Below, one piece after another: positions 26,612 to 36,277 of a stretch of DNA of 64,000 nt. The position numbers and the translations under genes were made by a program. Below the pieces are notes generated by a model that made no database searches, was not told where the DNA came from, and saw nothing but the letters and a program-made list of their open reading frames with translations. Source of the DNA: Seonamhaeicola aphaedonensis (lineage in GTDB: Bacteria; Bacteroidota; Bacteroidia; Flavobacteriales; Flavobacteriaceae); assembly GCF_003386195.1 (NCBI RefSeq), contig NZ_QRDX01000006.1, positions 186,001 through 250,000 of the forward strand. Direction: 5' to 3'. Positions within the stretch are counted from its first letter, which is position 1, and every line of letters begins with the position of its first letter.

Positions 26612-28891
26612 TTATGGAAAACTACCATAAACCTTAGTCGAATTTAACTTTTCAACTACTTTGTTTAAGTTAGGAGTATTACTCATTTCAAATTTAAGAG
26701 TACCGCCTACCATAATCTCTTTGTGGGTGATGTAATTCCTATTAAGGATTTCTCCATCAAGCCAAACCGATTTCACATAAATATTATCTTTTGAATTATT
26801 TTCTGCTACAATCTTGAACTGGTTATTATCGGGTAGCTCAATGGTTGCCGAATCAAAAAGTGGCGACCCCAAGGCATAAGCATTTTGACCTGGATTAACA
26901 GGATAAAATCCTAAAGCGTTGAAGATATACCAAGCCGACATTTGTCCGCAATCTTCATTACCACAATGTCCATTTGGTTCATTTTTGTATTGCGTTTCTA
27001 AAATTTGACGAATATATTTTTGCGCTTTGGATGGTTTATCTATAAAACTATACAAATGGGCCACATGATGACTGGGTTCATTACCATGTGCATATTGACC
27101 TATCATTCCAGTACTAAATAAAGGTAATTTATCGGTAGGTTCGGGATGGTAAGTGAACATAGAATCTAGCTTTAGCTCAAAGCGTTCTGTACCGCCTGTT
27201 TTTTTGATTAAAGATTCAACATCATGAGGCACAAACCAATAATAATGCCATGCGTTGCTTTCGCAGAAATAGGGGCTATATGCCTTGGGAATAAACGGCG
27301 TTATAAAATTGCCTTTACCGTCTTTGGGTTGCATCCAAGAATTGGCTTCGTTATGTAAGTTTTGCCAGCTTTTAGAACGCTTAATAAAGTAGTTAAAATC
27401 TTCGATTTTACCCAATGACTTTGCAAACATGGCAATACACCAATCATCGTAAGCGTATTCCATGGTTTTTGAAACGGACCAATTTTCGTGATGCTCATCA
27501 ACTGGAATATAGCCTTTTTCGCTGTAAATATCAATCTGTCTATCCCTAACCATGGCGCTTTCTTTACAGGCTTGGTAAGCCAGTTGTGCATCAAAATCAA
27601 ACTCTTTAAAATACGCATCCACAATTACAGGAACCGCATGGTAACCAATCATCATATCGGTTTCACTACCTTGCATAGACCACACGGGTAATTCCCCTGT
27701 TTCATTATAATGTGCCAGTAACGATTTAATGAAATAAGGAACGAGGTTAGGTTGTAATATAGTATGTAAGGGATGGGCTGCCCTAAATGTATCCCACAAA
27801 GAAAAAGTATCGTATCTATTAAAACCTTCAGCTCTAGAAATTGGATTTTTTCCCTGTTTCAATTGGCCGTTTTCATCATTAGCTGTTTTATAAGTGCCTC
27901 CATAATCGCTAAACAAATTAGGCGTAAGCATGTTTTGGTACATCATGGTATAAAAGATGCTTTTTTTATTCTCATCGGGGGTTTCAATTTTTATCTTTTG
28001 AAGTTGATTTTCCCATACCAATGTGGTTTTCTCCTGTTGATAGTCAAAATCAAAACCAACCGTTTCCATTTTTATGGCATGGGCTGCGGCCTCACAACTT
28101 GTGGATGACAATCCTGTTTTAATAATGATTTGCTCGTCATCAAGGGTTTGGTATTTTATCACTATTTTGGTATTACCCTTCATTGGATAGATTTTCAGGG
28201 TATCATTTTTATAGTAATTATGCGTGTCAAAAGGTTTTGAAAACTGCATTTGAAAATACACCTTTTGATTTCGTGCCCAACCTGTAGACATACGATACCC
28301 TTGAATAATGGTATCGTTCACTTTTTCAATGTATGTTTCGGTTGGTTTATCCCAATTAATAGCATACCCCAAATCGATGTGTATTTGGCTATCGCCATCT
28401 TTTGGAAAGGTGTATCGATGTATACCTACTCGTTTTGTGGCTGTTAGTTCTGCTTTTATGCCATAATCCAACAAATCGACCGAGTAATAGCCCGGAAATG
28501 CCTTTTCCTTTTGATGGCTGAAGGTTGAATAGGGCTTGAAATTATTAGCCTCTATGCGCTTGTTAAATCTGCTATTAGTTGGCATGACCAAGATATCATA
28601 CAAATCACCTGCACCAGTGCCCGATAAATGTGTGTGCGAAAACCCAGTAATAATGGAATCTTGGTAAAAGTAGCCCGCAATTCTATCCCAACCCGGAATA
28701 CCAATATCCGGACTTAACTGCACCATGCCAAAGGGTTCGCTCGCACCTGGGTACGTATTTCCGGGACCATCGGTTCCTATAAACGGATTCACATAGTCCA
28801 CCAGAGGTTTGGTGTTTTCTTTTTCGTCGGCTTTAGATTGACAAGAAAACGTGATAATCAATAGTAATATGTAAATACAAATCTTATTCAT
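26612..28891 (-). CDS. GH92 alpha-mannosidase lipoprotein (copy C)
   Basis: GH92 exo-alpha-mannosidase, 759 residues, lipobox TFSCQS. Motifs: VNPFIGTDGPGNTYPGAS near residue 34, FSLWDTFRAAHP near residue 370, ESNAWHYYWFVPHD near residue 555 and GNEDCGQMSAWYIFNALGFYP near residue 650. The acceptor-site motif YAHGNEPSHH is shared with copy D; this form is common among alpha-1,2-type GH92 enzymes, so alpha-1,2 specificity is my inference. Nine bases separate it from the GHL10-type gene upstream. Copies C and D are clearly closer to each other than to A or B. Confidence 0.93.
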   Translation of the reverse strand: MNKICIYILLLIITFSCQSKADEKENTKPLVDYVNPFIGTDGPGNTYPGASEPFGMVQLSPDIGIPGWDRIAGYFYQDSIITGFSHTHLSGTGAGDLYDILVMPTNSRFNKRIEANNFKPYSTFSHQKEKAFPGYYSVDLLDYGIKAELTATKRVGIHRYTFPKDGDSQIHIDLGYAINWDKPTETYIEKVNDTIIQGYRMSTGWARNQKVYFQMQFSKPFDTHNYYKNDTLKIYPMKGNTKIVIKYQTLDDEQIIIKTGLSSTSCEAAAHAIKMETVGFDFDYQQEKTTLVWENQLQKIKIETPDENKKSIFYTMMYQNMLTPNLFSDYGGTYKTANDENGQLKQGKNPISRAEGFNRYDTFSLWDTFRAAHPLHTILQPNLVPYFIKSLLAHYNETGELPVWSMQGSETDMMIGYHAVPVIVDAYFKEFDFDAQLAYQACKESAMVRDRQIDIYSEKGYIPVDEHHENWSVSKTMEYAYDDWCIAMFAKSLGKIEDFNYFIKRSKSWQNLHNEANSWMQPKDGKGNFITPFIPKAYSPYFCESNAWHYYWFVPHDVESLIKKTGGTERFELKLDSMFTYHPEPTDKLPLFSTGMIGQYAHGNEPSHHVAHLYSFIDKPSKAQKYIRQILETQYKNEPNGHCGNEDCGQMSAWYIFNALGFYPVNPGQNAYALGSPLFDSATIELPDNNQFKIVAENNSKDNIYVKSVWLDGEILNRNYITHKEIMVGGTLKFEMSNTPNLNKVVEKLNSTKVYGSFP

Positions 28892-28900
28892 AAATAAGTA

Positions 28901-29986
28901 TTATTGAGATGCTTTGATAACTTCAAAATGGGAGTCTTGAATAGCAAAAAAAGCCACTCCTGAGGCTCCTGATTGTTTGACAATATTAATGGCCCTTACC
29001 AATTCATCATCCGTCATTTCAGGTAAATACAAGCCCGTGTGCAATTGTGTTTGTTTTGCTTTTAAATCAGAAAGTCCCTGCTTAGAGGCGAATTCAATCC
29101 AATCTAAACCTTCATTATAAAAATTATTGTAAATCATAGGCAGCACTGCATCAATATTCCATTTGTCCCAACGCTGGCGTACCATGTGGTCTGCCATTTC
29201 AGGATAGGGAAATACCGCGGCGGTTAGGTCTTTACCGTATTTGTGGGCTATATCGTAGGCGCCATCTACAACCGCTTTAATTTCGTTGAGTCTGAATTGT
29301 TTCCACTCGATATCTATGGCAGGCACTTCGGCCTTCGTGATATCTTTACCGAATAATTTCTGAAACTTTTCAACAGAAGCTTTGGAATAGTCAAAATCAA
29401 AATCTGGTAATTCTTCATTCTGTACTAAATTATATTTTGGCAATAAGCCCACGGGAAGGAACACATCAGGATACCTAATATAATCTAGATGAACACTTTT
29501 AATCCCTTCAACCTTCGCCAAACCTTCGACCAAACTCCAAATGTGTGCTCGCGCTTCGGGATGACTTGGAGACAGCCATTGATAGTAATCTACATAAGGC
29601 CGATCGTCAAAACACGATTTTCCGCTTCGGCTAACCATATACCAATCGGGATGTTTTAAAGCGGTTGTATCTCCGGGTCTGTTCATAGTAAACATCCAAG
29701 CATGTACTTCCAAACCTTCCTTAATGGCTAGTGGTGCAATTTTAGATAAATAATCGGCATCTGCCCTAGTATCAATAAGTACGGCATCAATACCGGAACT
29801 AGCATATTTTTTAAATTGATTGCTGTGAATACTATCTGCAACATTGGAACCCGCACCATACCAAGCCCAATATTTAAAAAGCGAGCTAGGATTTTCCTCT
29901 ATGGCAGTTTTGATTTCTTTTTTTTCTTGTGAACAAGATATGGTTACTAGAAAAACAATAATAAGTAATTGATTGAACTGTTTCAT
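28901..29986 (-). CDS. GHL10-type putative glycosidase lipoprotein
   Basis: 361-residue lipoprotein (lipobox TISCSQ) resembling the glycosyl-hydrolase-like 10 (GHL10/DUF187) TIM-barrel group. Motifs typical of that group: AVLIDTRADADYL near residue 70, VHAWMFTMNRPGD near residue 95, DWYMVSRSGKSCFDDRPY, WLSPSHPEAR, the signature SVHLDYIRYPD near residue 163, and AVFPYPEMADHMVRQRWDKW. The DYIRYPD Asp and Glu residues near strand ends are candidate catalytic groups. The substrate is not known. Tight linkage with GH92, CBM9-like and GH130 genes makes a glycan-core activity plausible, for example on the GlcNAc-beta-1,4-GlcNAc unit. Confidence 0.72.
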   Translation of the reverse strand: MKQFNQLLIIVFLVTISCSQEKKEIKTAIEENPSSLFKYWAWYGAGSNVADSIHSNQFKKYASSGIDAVLIDTRADADYLSKIAPLAIKEGLEVHAWMFTMNRPGDTTALKHPDWYMVSRSGKSCFDDRPYVDYYQWLSPSHPEARAHIWSLVEGLAKVEGIKSVHLDYIRYPDVFLPVGLLPKYNLVQNEELPDFDFDYSKASVEKFQKLFGKDITKAEVPAIDIEWKQFRLNEIKAVVDGAYDIAHKYGKDLTAAVFPYPEMADHMVRQRWDKWNIDAVLPMIYNNFYNEGLDWIEFASKQGLSDLKAKQTQLHTGLYLPEMTDDELVRAINIVKQSGASGVAFFAIQDSHFEVIKASQ

Positions 29987-29993
29987 ATTTAAA

Positions 29994-31064
29994 CTATTTT
30001 ACCATGATTTTACCATGCTGGTTGATAATGATTGTTTTTTTTGTAAAAGGACTTTCAACCCAAATGTTATAACCTGTCTTATGGCTATCAAATTGCGGAG
30101 TTATTGTTTTATTCAAAATTTCCTTTTGCCTACCAACCTTTTCGATATCGATAATTTTGTTTTTTAAAGCATTGTGCAATTCAAATAGATACCACTTTAT
30201 ATGCTCATCTTCGGGAATGGAAAAACTTTGGTCTTCCATTTCCTCTGTAAAATACACATAGCCCCAAGTTTCTGGTTGGTGCATGGCTACAACACCCTGT
30301 GGTGACCAAACCCAATTATATTCTGGCAAATGTTCTCCTTTTTCATTCGTTCTTCTTTGGTAAGTTCCATTGTCCAGTTGAAAATCCCAATTAACCCTAG
30401 AAAAATTGATTCTCCAAAAGGTATCTGATAAATTGATGTTTTCAAAATAGGAGGTTTTAAAAGCACTTAGAGGCATTGCTATTTCAATACTCCAACCTTT
30501 GTCGACATCGCTAGGATCATTTAAAGTGCCGCTAACATGAACCGCCGATTTTATATTAGTGGCATTATAATCATTAATGGTGATGGCACCGTCTCGGTAA
30601 GGTCTGGTTATGAATAAATCCCATAATGTATTTAATGTATTGAACTCAAATTCGTAATAATTATGGGCATCGCCATCGGGGTCGATAAAAATTTCAAAAT
30701 CGTTATTATGAAAAATGATGGTATCCCTTTTTTTTAATGTTCCCCATACATGAGGTTCTTCCAATTGAGCAAAAATGTAGATATAATCTTTGTCCCAAAG
30801 CATTTTCATTTGCGTTTTAAACTTTGGTTGTTTTAAACCTTCAATGTCTATGAAGTAATCTGAAAAAGCTACACTTTCCCACGATGCCTCATTGGCTATA
30901 CCATCTATGGTTGGAACTACATCGGTATATTTAGCTATGTAAGTTCTAGGTGCTTTATATGAAAATTGAGCTGACATATTATAAGGGTGTGTGAGAAGAA
31001 AAAGGCTCATATAACATAAGCCTTTCATCTTAAACGTATCCAATAACACATAAAATAACTTCAT
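29994..31064 (-). CDS. exported CBM9-like carbohydrate-binding protein
   Basis: 356 residues with an N-terminal hydrophobic signal ending NMSAQ. An internal ATG (MKGLCYMS) gives an alternative start 12 codons later. Residues ~45-265 match the family 9-like carbohydrate-binding fold used by many Bacteroidota proteins: VPTIDGIANEASWESV, FKTQMKMLWDKDYIYIFAQL, NNDFEIFIDPDGDAHNYYEFE, and GWSIEIAMPLSAF. The FDP..D..YYEFE region binds sugar or calcium in relatives. No catalytic motif is visible. It abuts the GH130 gene (no gap) and the GHL10-type gene (7 bases). Binding of released oligosaccharide in the periplasm is inferred. Confidence 0.78.
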   Translation of the reverse strand: MKLFYVLLDTFKMKGLCYMSLFLLTHPYNMSAQFSYKAPRTYIAKYTDVVPTIDGIANEASWESVAFSDYFIDIEGLKQPKFKTQMKMLWDKDYIYIFAQLEEPHVWGTLKKRDTIIFHNNDFEIFIDPDGDAHNYYEFEFNTLNTLWDLFITRPYRDGAITINDYNATNIKSAVHVSGTLNDPSDVDKGWSIEIAMPLSAFKTSYFENINLSDTFWRINFSRVNWDFQLDNGTYQRRTNEKGEHLPEYNWVWSPQGVVAMHQPETWGYVYFTEEMEDQSFSIPEDEHIKWYLFELHNALKNKIIDIEKVGRQKEILNKTITPQFDSHKTGYNIWVESPFTKKTIIINQHGKIMVK

Positions 31065-32042
31065 TTAAATGATACTATTATTTTTAGTAAAGTTGAGTAT
31101 TTCGCTAATGTACCCAAAGGCTATTGCTACAACAGTATCGGCAGCGCCATAAAAAATAGTAACCTTATCGTTTTCTAAATCTTGCAACGAAGCACAGGGA
31201 AATATTACATTAGACACATCTCCAACTTGCTCATAAATTTCAGAAGGAGTTAGTAAATAAGGTTGTGTTCTGTACTTTACGATATGTGGTTGGTCTGTAT
31301 CTAAAATTGTGGAGCCCATGGCGTACCTAAAGCCATTACAGGTATTTATCACCCCATGATAAAACATCAGCCAGCCTTCATCTGTTAAAAAAGGAACGGA
31401 GCCTGCGCCTATTTTTGTACACTGCCACGCACTATCTTTAAAAGATGTAGGCGACATCATGTGCCTGTGTTCTCCCCAGTATTTCATGTCGGGGCTGTAA
31501 CTCATGTAGATATCTCCAAAAGGCGTGTGGCCATTATCGCTTGGGCGACTCATCATGGCATATTTCCCATCTATTTTTTGAGGTAACAATACCCCATTTC
31601 TATTGAAAGGTAAAAAGGCACTTTCGCATTGAAAGAATTCCTTAAAATCGAAGGTGTAGCCAATACCGATAGTGGGACCATTATGACCTTCGCACCAAGT
31701 AATCCAGTAGCGGTCTTCTAAAAAAACTACTCTTGGGTCGTATTTATAATCTCCAAGTACTTGACCTTTATCGTGTGCTTTAAAATTTATGGGATTATCA
31801 TTAATTTTCCAGTTGATACCATCATCACTAAAACCTGCAAAAATATTCATTTGCACAGCCTTATTGTCGCACCTAAAAACTCCTGCGAAACCATCTTTAA
31901 ATGGTACTACAGCACTATTAAAAACGCTGTTAGATGTTGGAATGGCGTCACGATTAATAATAGGGTTTTGGCTATAACGCCATACTACATCTTTTGACCC
32001 TTTAGGTCTTTCTTCCCAAGGAATTCGATCCATCTTTTTCAA
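31065..32042 (-). CDS. GH130 beta-1,4-mannoside phosphorylase
   Basis: Cytoplasmic inverting phosphorylase, 325 residues, no signal peptide. GH130 motifs: [21 protein letters not shown] at ~28-48 in two parts, [41 protein letters not shown] (the DPR Asp is the proton donor region), [29 protein letters not shown] and [11 protein letters not shown]. The size and context fit the GH130_2 group that phosphorolyses Man-beta-1,4-GlcNAc from the N-glycan core to mannose-1-phosphate and GlcNAc, as the UhgbMP and BT1033 enzymes do. Its cytoplasmic location and the adjacent symporter gene indicate uptake of the disaccharide. The subgroup is inferred. Confidence 0.9.
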   Translation of the reverse strand: MKKMDRIPWEERPKGSKDVVWRYSQNPIINRDAIPTSNSVFNSAVVPFKDGFAGVFRCDNKAVQMNIFAGFSDDGINWKINDNPINFKAHDKGQVLGDYKYDPRVVFLEDRYWITWCEGHNGPTIGIGYTFDFKEFFQCESAFLPFNRNGVLLPQKIDGKYAMMSRPSDNGHTPFGDIYMSYSPDMKYWGEHRHMMSPTSFKDSAWQCTKIGAGSVPFLTDEGWLMFYHGVINTCNGFRYAMGSTILDTDQPHIVKYRTQPYLLTPSEIYEQVGDVSNVIFPCASLQDLENDKVTIFYGAADTVVAIAFGYISEILNFTKNNSII

Positions 32043-33920
32043 TTAATTTTTATACTTCCTTACTTTATCTAACCAAGTAAACTTCAAAATCACAGAAGTT
32101 ACTACAAACAGTGCCAAAACGCAAAACATATTTGTATAATCTCTAACCATAAAATAAATAGGCAACAATATCATACTGGATTGCCAAGCAATACCAATGA
32201 TACAGTTAAACATATCTATTGGAAAATCTTTATTTTTCTTAAAAACTGGATTGGTTTTCTCAATTGTTTTAAAAACTGGGTTCCACCAACCCCAAGGTCT
32301 AACATTTGTATAGAAACTTTTTAGGGTGTTCATATCTGTTGGTGCTGTTAAAAAAGTACCTAAAAACGCTCCTAATAGTGATATCAAAAGTATAATAGGA
32401 AAAGCATAAATAGCTGGTAATGTTGCTGCATCATGCATAACAGACCCAACTTGGAAGTTATTCTGATTTTGCTCTAAAACAAATTGAAGGGTTGCAACCA
32501 AAAGTCCGGCAGCCATTCCCCAAAAATAGCCCCATCCATTGAAACGCCACCAAATCCACTTTAATAGATTAGCCGCCACGTATCCACCATATAACGCACT
32601 GGTTATCCATAGTGTAATGGAATTTATTGAATCTGCAAAAAAGCCCATAATGACACCTAAAATAACAATACCAAAAGACGCTAGGTGGCTTGCTCTAATA
32701 TAATGTTTTGGTGAGGCCTCTGGCTTGAAATATTTTTTATAAATATCATTTACAATATAAGCAGGCCCTGAATTTACAAAAGCGGAAAATGTTGACATAA
32801 AAGCTGCCAAAAGACCAGCTAAGAGTACACCTTTAATACCAACTGGCACATGATAGTTGATAACCTTAGGAAGAATTATTTCTAAATCATTTGTAGATAA
32901 AGAATTTGATATAGACATTTCTGGCGCAATAAAAACCAGACCTAAAATAACAATCCCTGCAATAAGTAAATATCTAGGAATGAACAATACTAAATTAGTA
33001 AATCCACTCATATAGGCCGCTTCTTTTACAGACCTTGTGGAAAGTATACGTTGCATATCATAACTTGGGGTTGGACCTGCGATACTTGCAAAAAAACCTT
33101 TAAACAAAGACATACCAATAAAAGCACCAAACATTTTATAGCCCTGAGTATCTATAAGGTTATTGAATGCCTCATACTTTCCATCCCAAAAACCATCAAG
33201 TTCCCAACCAAAAAACACATTACCCCATTCTTTCGAAATTATAGTTTCAAGTTGGACATCTGATATTGAAACAAAGGTGTAAGTAGCTATTAAAATACCA
33301 GCTAAAACCATAATACCATATTGTAATACCTCTGTAGCTACAACAGAGAACATTCCACCTTTTACAGTGTAAATTGTTGTTAATAAAATGATTATTAGTG
33401 CATAGCTTTGGTCTGATGATAAGAGGATTGAATTATTAAGTTCTACCGCCAAGTCCCATGGTAAAATAATGGTTAAGAATTTACCAACACCTTCAAAAAA
33501 ATAGGCAATAAAACCTACCGATGCTACAATAGCAAATATGGCAACAATAAGGTGAGATGCTCTACCTGCTTTATCATCTCCAAAACGTGTTAGAATCCAT
33601 TCAGAGCCTGTCATAATATTAGAGCGTCTTATCCATGCGGCCAGAAACACCATGACAAAAATCTGATTAAAAATAGGCCACATCCACATAAACATAAAGC
33701 TTTTTACCCCATATAGAAATAGTATTCCAACCATCCATGCGGTACCAGAAACATCAAACATTCCAGAGCCGTTGCTTAGCCCCAAATAATACCATTTTAT
33801 ACTATTTCCCCCCAAGAAGTAAGAATCTAAACCTTTAGATGCTCTTTTAGATATCCAAATCCCTACACCAAGAGTTAGCGCTATGTATATTCCAATTATT
33901 GTTACATCAACTGCATTCAT
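32043..33920 (-). CDS. sodium:solute symporter (SSS family)
   Basis: Inner-membrane Na+-coupled importer, 625 residues with 13-14 hydrophobic segments. SSS features: VTIIGIYIALTLGVGIWISK at the N-terminus, SYFLGGNSIKWYYLGLSN, the GTAWMVGILFLYG helix, the QRILSTRS motif near residue 290 (typical of sugar members) and an internal SGPAYIVNDIYKKYFKP. The stop abuts the GH130 start and 3 bases separate it from GH92 copy D, so it is in the same transcript. Uptake of mannose, GlcNAc or Man-beta-1,4-GlcNAc for the phosphorylase is inferred. It complements the FucP-type permease at 6696-8009. Confidence 0.88.
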   Translation of the reverse strand: MNAVDVTIIGIYIALTLGVGIWISKRASKGLDSYFLGGNSIKWYYLGLSNGSGMFDVSGTAWMVGILFLYGVKSFMFMWMWPIFNQIFVMVFLAAWIRRSNIMTGSEWILTRFGDDKAGRASHLIVAIFAIVASVGFIAYFFEGVGKFLTIILPWDLAVELNNSILLSSDQSYALIIILLTTIYTVKGGMFSVVATEVLQYGIMVLAGILIATYTFVSISDVQLETIISKEWGNVFFGWELDGFWDGKYEAFNNLIDTQGYKMFGAFIGMSLFKGFFASIAGPTPSYDMQRILSTRSVKEAAYMSGFTNLVLFIPRYLLIAGIVILGLVFIAPEMSISNSLSTNDLEIILPKVINYHVPVGIKGVLLAGLLAAFMSTFSAFVNSGPAYIVNDIYKKYFKPEASPKHYIRASHLASFGIVILGVIMGFFADSINSITLWITSALYGGYVAANLLKWIWWRFNGWGYFWGMAAGLLVATLQFVLEQNQNNFQVGSVMHDAATLPAIYAFPIILLISLLGAFLGTFLTAPTDMNTLKSFYTNVRPWGWWNPVFKTIEKTNPVFKKNKDFPIDMFNCIIGIAWQSSMILLPIYFMVRDYTNMFCVLALFVVTSVILKFTWLDKVRKYKN

Positions 33921-33923
33921 AAA

Positions 33924-36173
33924 TCATTTTTTTAAACCCCAACTTTTATTCGGCTTTGGCCCCATAATAAATTTTAGTGTTCCTCCATTCATAATTTGTT
34001 CATGAGAGATGATTGTTCTATTAAAATTTTTGTTATTTAAGGTAGCTGATTGTATATAGATATTTTCTTTTGAAACATTTATAGCCTCAATAACAAATGT
34101 TTTATTATTTTCTAATCGAATTGTTGTTTTTTCAAAAATAGGGCTACCAATTTCATAGGTAGCAGATGCGGGATTCATGGGGTATAACCCCATAGCGCTA
34201 AAAACATACCAAGCACTCATTTGTCCGCAGTCTTCATTACCACTTAAACCATTTGGGGTAGTGTTATACTGAGTGTTCAAAATATGGTTCACCCAAAACT
34301 GTGTGCGCCATGGTTTATTGGCCTTATTAAACATATAAGCAATATGGTGACTAGGCTCATTACCGTGTGCATACTGGCCGATAAGCCCCGAGATATCAAC
34401 AGAAACATTATCTCCCGTAATATTGGAGCTTTCTGTAAAAAGTTGTTCTAATCTGGAAGTAAAAATTTCATTGCCGCCATGCATAGCAATAAAATCTTCA
34501 ACGGCATGTGGCACAAACCAACTGTGCTGCCATGCATTACCTTCTGTATAATCGGTATGTTCTCTATGATTTGAATATTTAGGATCGAAAGGTTCATTCC
34601 ATGATTTACCATCTTGTGACTTCCCCCGCATAAACCCTGAGTCATTGTCAAATAAATATTGATATGCTTTTGAACGTTTTATAAAGAAATTATAGTCGTT
34701 ATCTTTTCCTAGTACCTTAGCCATTTGCGCTACACACCAATCATTGTAAGCATATTCTAAAGTAATTGTGACCGATTCATCCAACAATTCATAAGGAATG
34801 TAACCAAACCTCTTATAATGCTCTAAGCCTCTTTCATCTTGCATCATGGTTGTTTTCATTGCCTCGAAAGCGCTTTCAGCATCAAAACCACGAATGCCTT
34901 TCAAATAGGCTTCTACAATAACAGGTATGGAATGATATCCAGTCATAGTGTTGGTTTCATTACCATACAATGTCCATACAGGCAAAATGTTACGAGTTTC
35001 ATAATAAGCCAACATGGAATTGATAAAATCAGCTACCTTATCTCTACCTATTAAAGTAAGGAGTGGGTGCTCTGCTCTAAACGTATCCCAAAGTGATAAT
35101 GTAGAATAAGCAGTATAATTTTGGGCAATGGCTACACTATCATTCTCTATTCTAAATGCTCCATTGGCATCACTAAAAGTAACTGGTGCTAACTGACTAT
35201 GATACAATGCTGTGTAGAATATGGTTTTTAATGAATCTATAGGTGTTTCAACTTGTATTTTTTGTAGTGACGTTTCCCAAGTATGTTCTGCACTTTGCTT
35301 GGTTGCTTTGAAATCAAAATCACCTGATTCTAAATTATTTTTAGCATTTTCTATGCTTACTGAAGATAGTGCTACTTTAACAAAAAGCTCATTAGTGTTT
35401 TGATTATTAAAAACCAACTGCGTTGCTGTTTTTTGTCCTTCAGCTAAATTATTTTCTATTAAACTTCCATCAACATATAAGTTATAATTTTTGATAGGTT
35501 TTGAAAATTTAGCCACAAAAAACACTTTTTGGTTTTTGGCCCATCCCGTACTGAATCTATAACCTGTTACAGTGTTGTTATCTTCAATATTAATTGCTGT
35601 TTCTGTTGGCTTATCCCAATTAATGGAAAATCCCAAATCTACTACAACCGATTGTAAATCTCCTTCTTTAAAGGTATATTTATGATAGGCTGTTCTCTGA
35701 GAGGTTGTTAATTCTACATCAATGTTATGGTCTTCGAGATAGACTTGGTAATACCCTGGAGAAGCATTCTCATTTTTATGGCTGTATTTTGATTTATAGT
35801 TTAGACTATCTCTATCTTTTGGTGTAGGCAACAGATCAACCTCTTTATTTACAGGCATTAGCAATAAATCGGCCAAATCCCCAATACCTGTTCCGCTTAG
35901 TGCTAAGTGACTAAACCCAATAGCTAAGGAATCTGTGTAGTGATAGCCCGAACACCAATCCCAAGCAGTAATACCGTTTACGGGGGTTACTTGTAACATA
36001 CCAAATGGTATTGTAGCTCCTGGGTATGTATGCCCATGACCTCCAGTACCAATAAAAGGGTCTACTATGCTAATTAACTCTGGTGTGTGATTGTTTTTAG
36101 AATAATCTTTACTTTTATTCTCGCAAGAAAAAATTAAAAATACTAAAAACAAACATGGTATTTTATATTTCAT
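33924..36173 (-). CDS. GH92 alpha-mannosidase lipoprotein (copy D)
   Basis: GH92 exo-alpha-mannosidase, 749 residues, lipobox LIFSCEN. Motifs: VDPFIGTGGHGHTYPGAT near residue 37, LSLWDTFRAEHP near residue 364, EGNAWQHSWFVPHA near residue 553 and GNEDCGQMSAWYVFSAMGLYP near residue 652. The acceptor motif YAHGNEPSHH is as in copy C. The ending VPHA replaces VPHD or VSHD of the other copies after the catalytic Glu region. It is the first gene of the - strand series and starts 104 bases from the divergent LytS-type kinase, so the operon promoter should lie in that gap. No clear -7 box was found there. Confidence 0.93.
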   Translation of the reverse strand: MKYKIPCLFLVFLIFSCENKSKDYSKNNHTPELISIVDPFIGTGGHGHTYPGATIPFGMLQVTPVNGITAWDWCSGYHYTDSLAIGFSHLALSGTGIGDLADLLLMPVNKEVDLLPTPKDRDSLNYKSKYSHKNENASPGYYQVYLEDHNIDVELTTSQRTAYHKYTFKEGDLQSVVVDLGFSINWDKPTETAINIEDNNTVTGYRFSTGWAKNQKVFFVAKFSKPIKNYNLYVDGSLIENNLAEGQKTATQLVFNNQNTNELFVKVALSSVSIENAKNNLESGDFDFKATKQSAEHTWETSLQKIQVETPIDSLKTIFYTALYHSQLAPVTFSDANGAFRIENDSVAIAQNYTAYSTLSLWDTFRAEHPLLTLIGRDKVADFINSMLAYYETRNILPVWTLYGNETNTMTGYHSIPVIVEAYLKGIRGFDAESAFEAMKTTMMQDERGLEHYKRFGYIPYELLDESVTITLEYAYNDWCVAQMAKVLGKDNDYNFFIKRSKAYQYLFDNDSGFMRGKSQDGKSWNEPFDPKYSNHREHTDYTEGNAWQHSWFVPHAVEDFIAMHGGNEIFTSRLEQLFTESSNITGDNVSVDISGLIGQYAHGNEPSHHIAYMFNKANKPWRTQFWVNHILNTQYNTTPNGLSGNEDCGQMSAWYVFSAMGLYPMNPASATYEIGSPIFEKTTIRLENNKTFVIEAINVSKENIYIQSATLNNKNFNRTIISHEQIMNGGTLKFIMGPKPNKSWGLKK

Positions 36174-36277
36174 AAATAAATGGATTAATGTAAAAATTCA
36201 TAATTTTATCATTCTCCCAAATAAATTTAGACGGATAACATATAATCTAAGCTAAACACCAAAAAAAATCAATCCAC

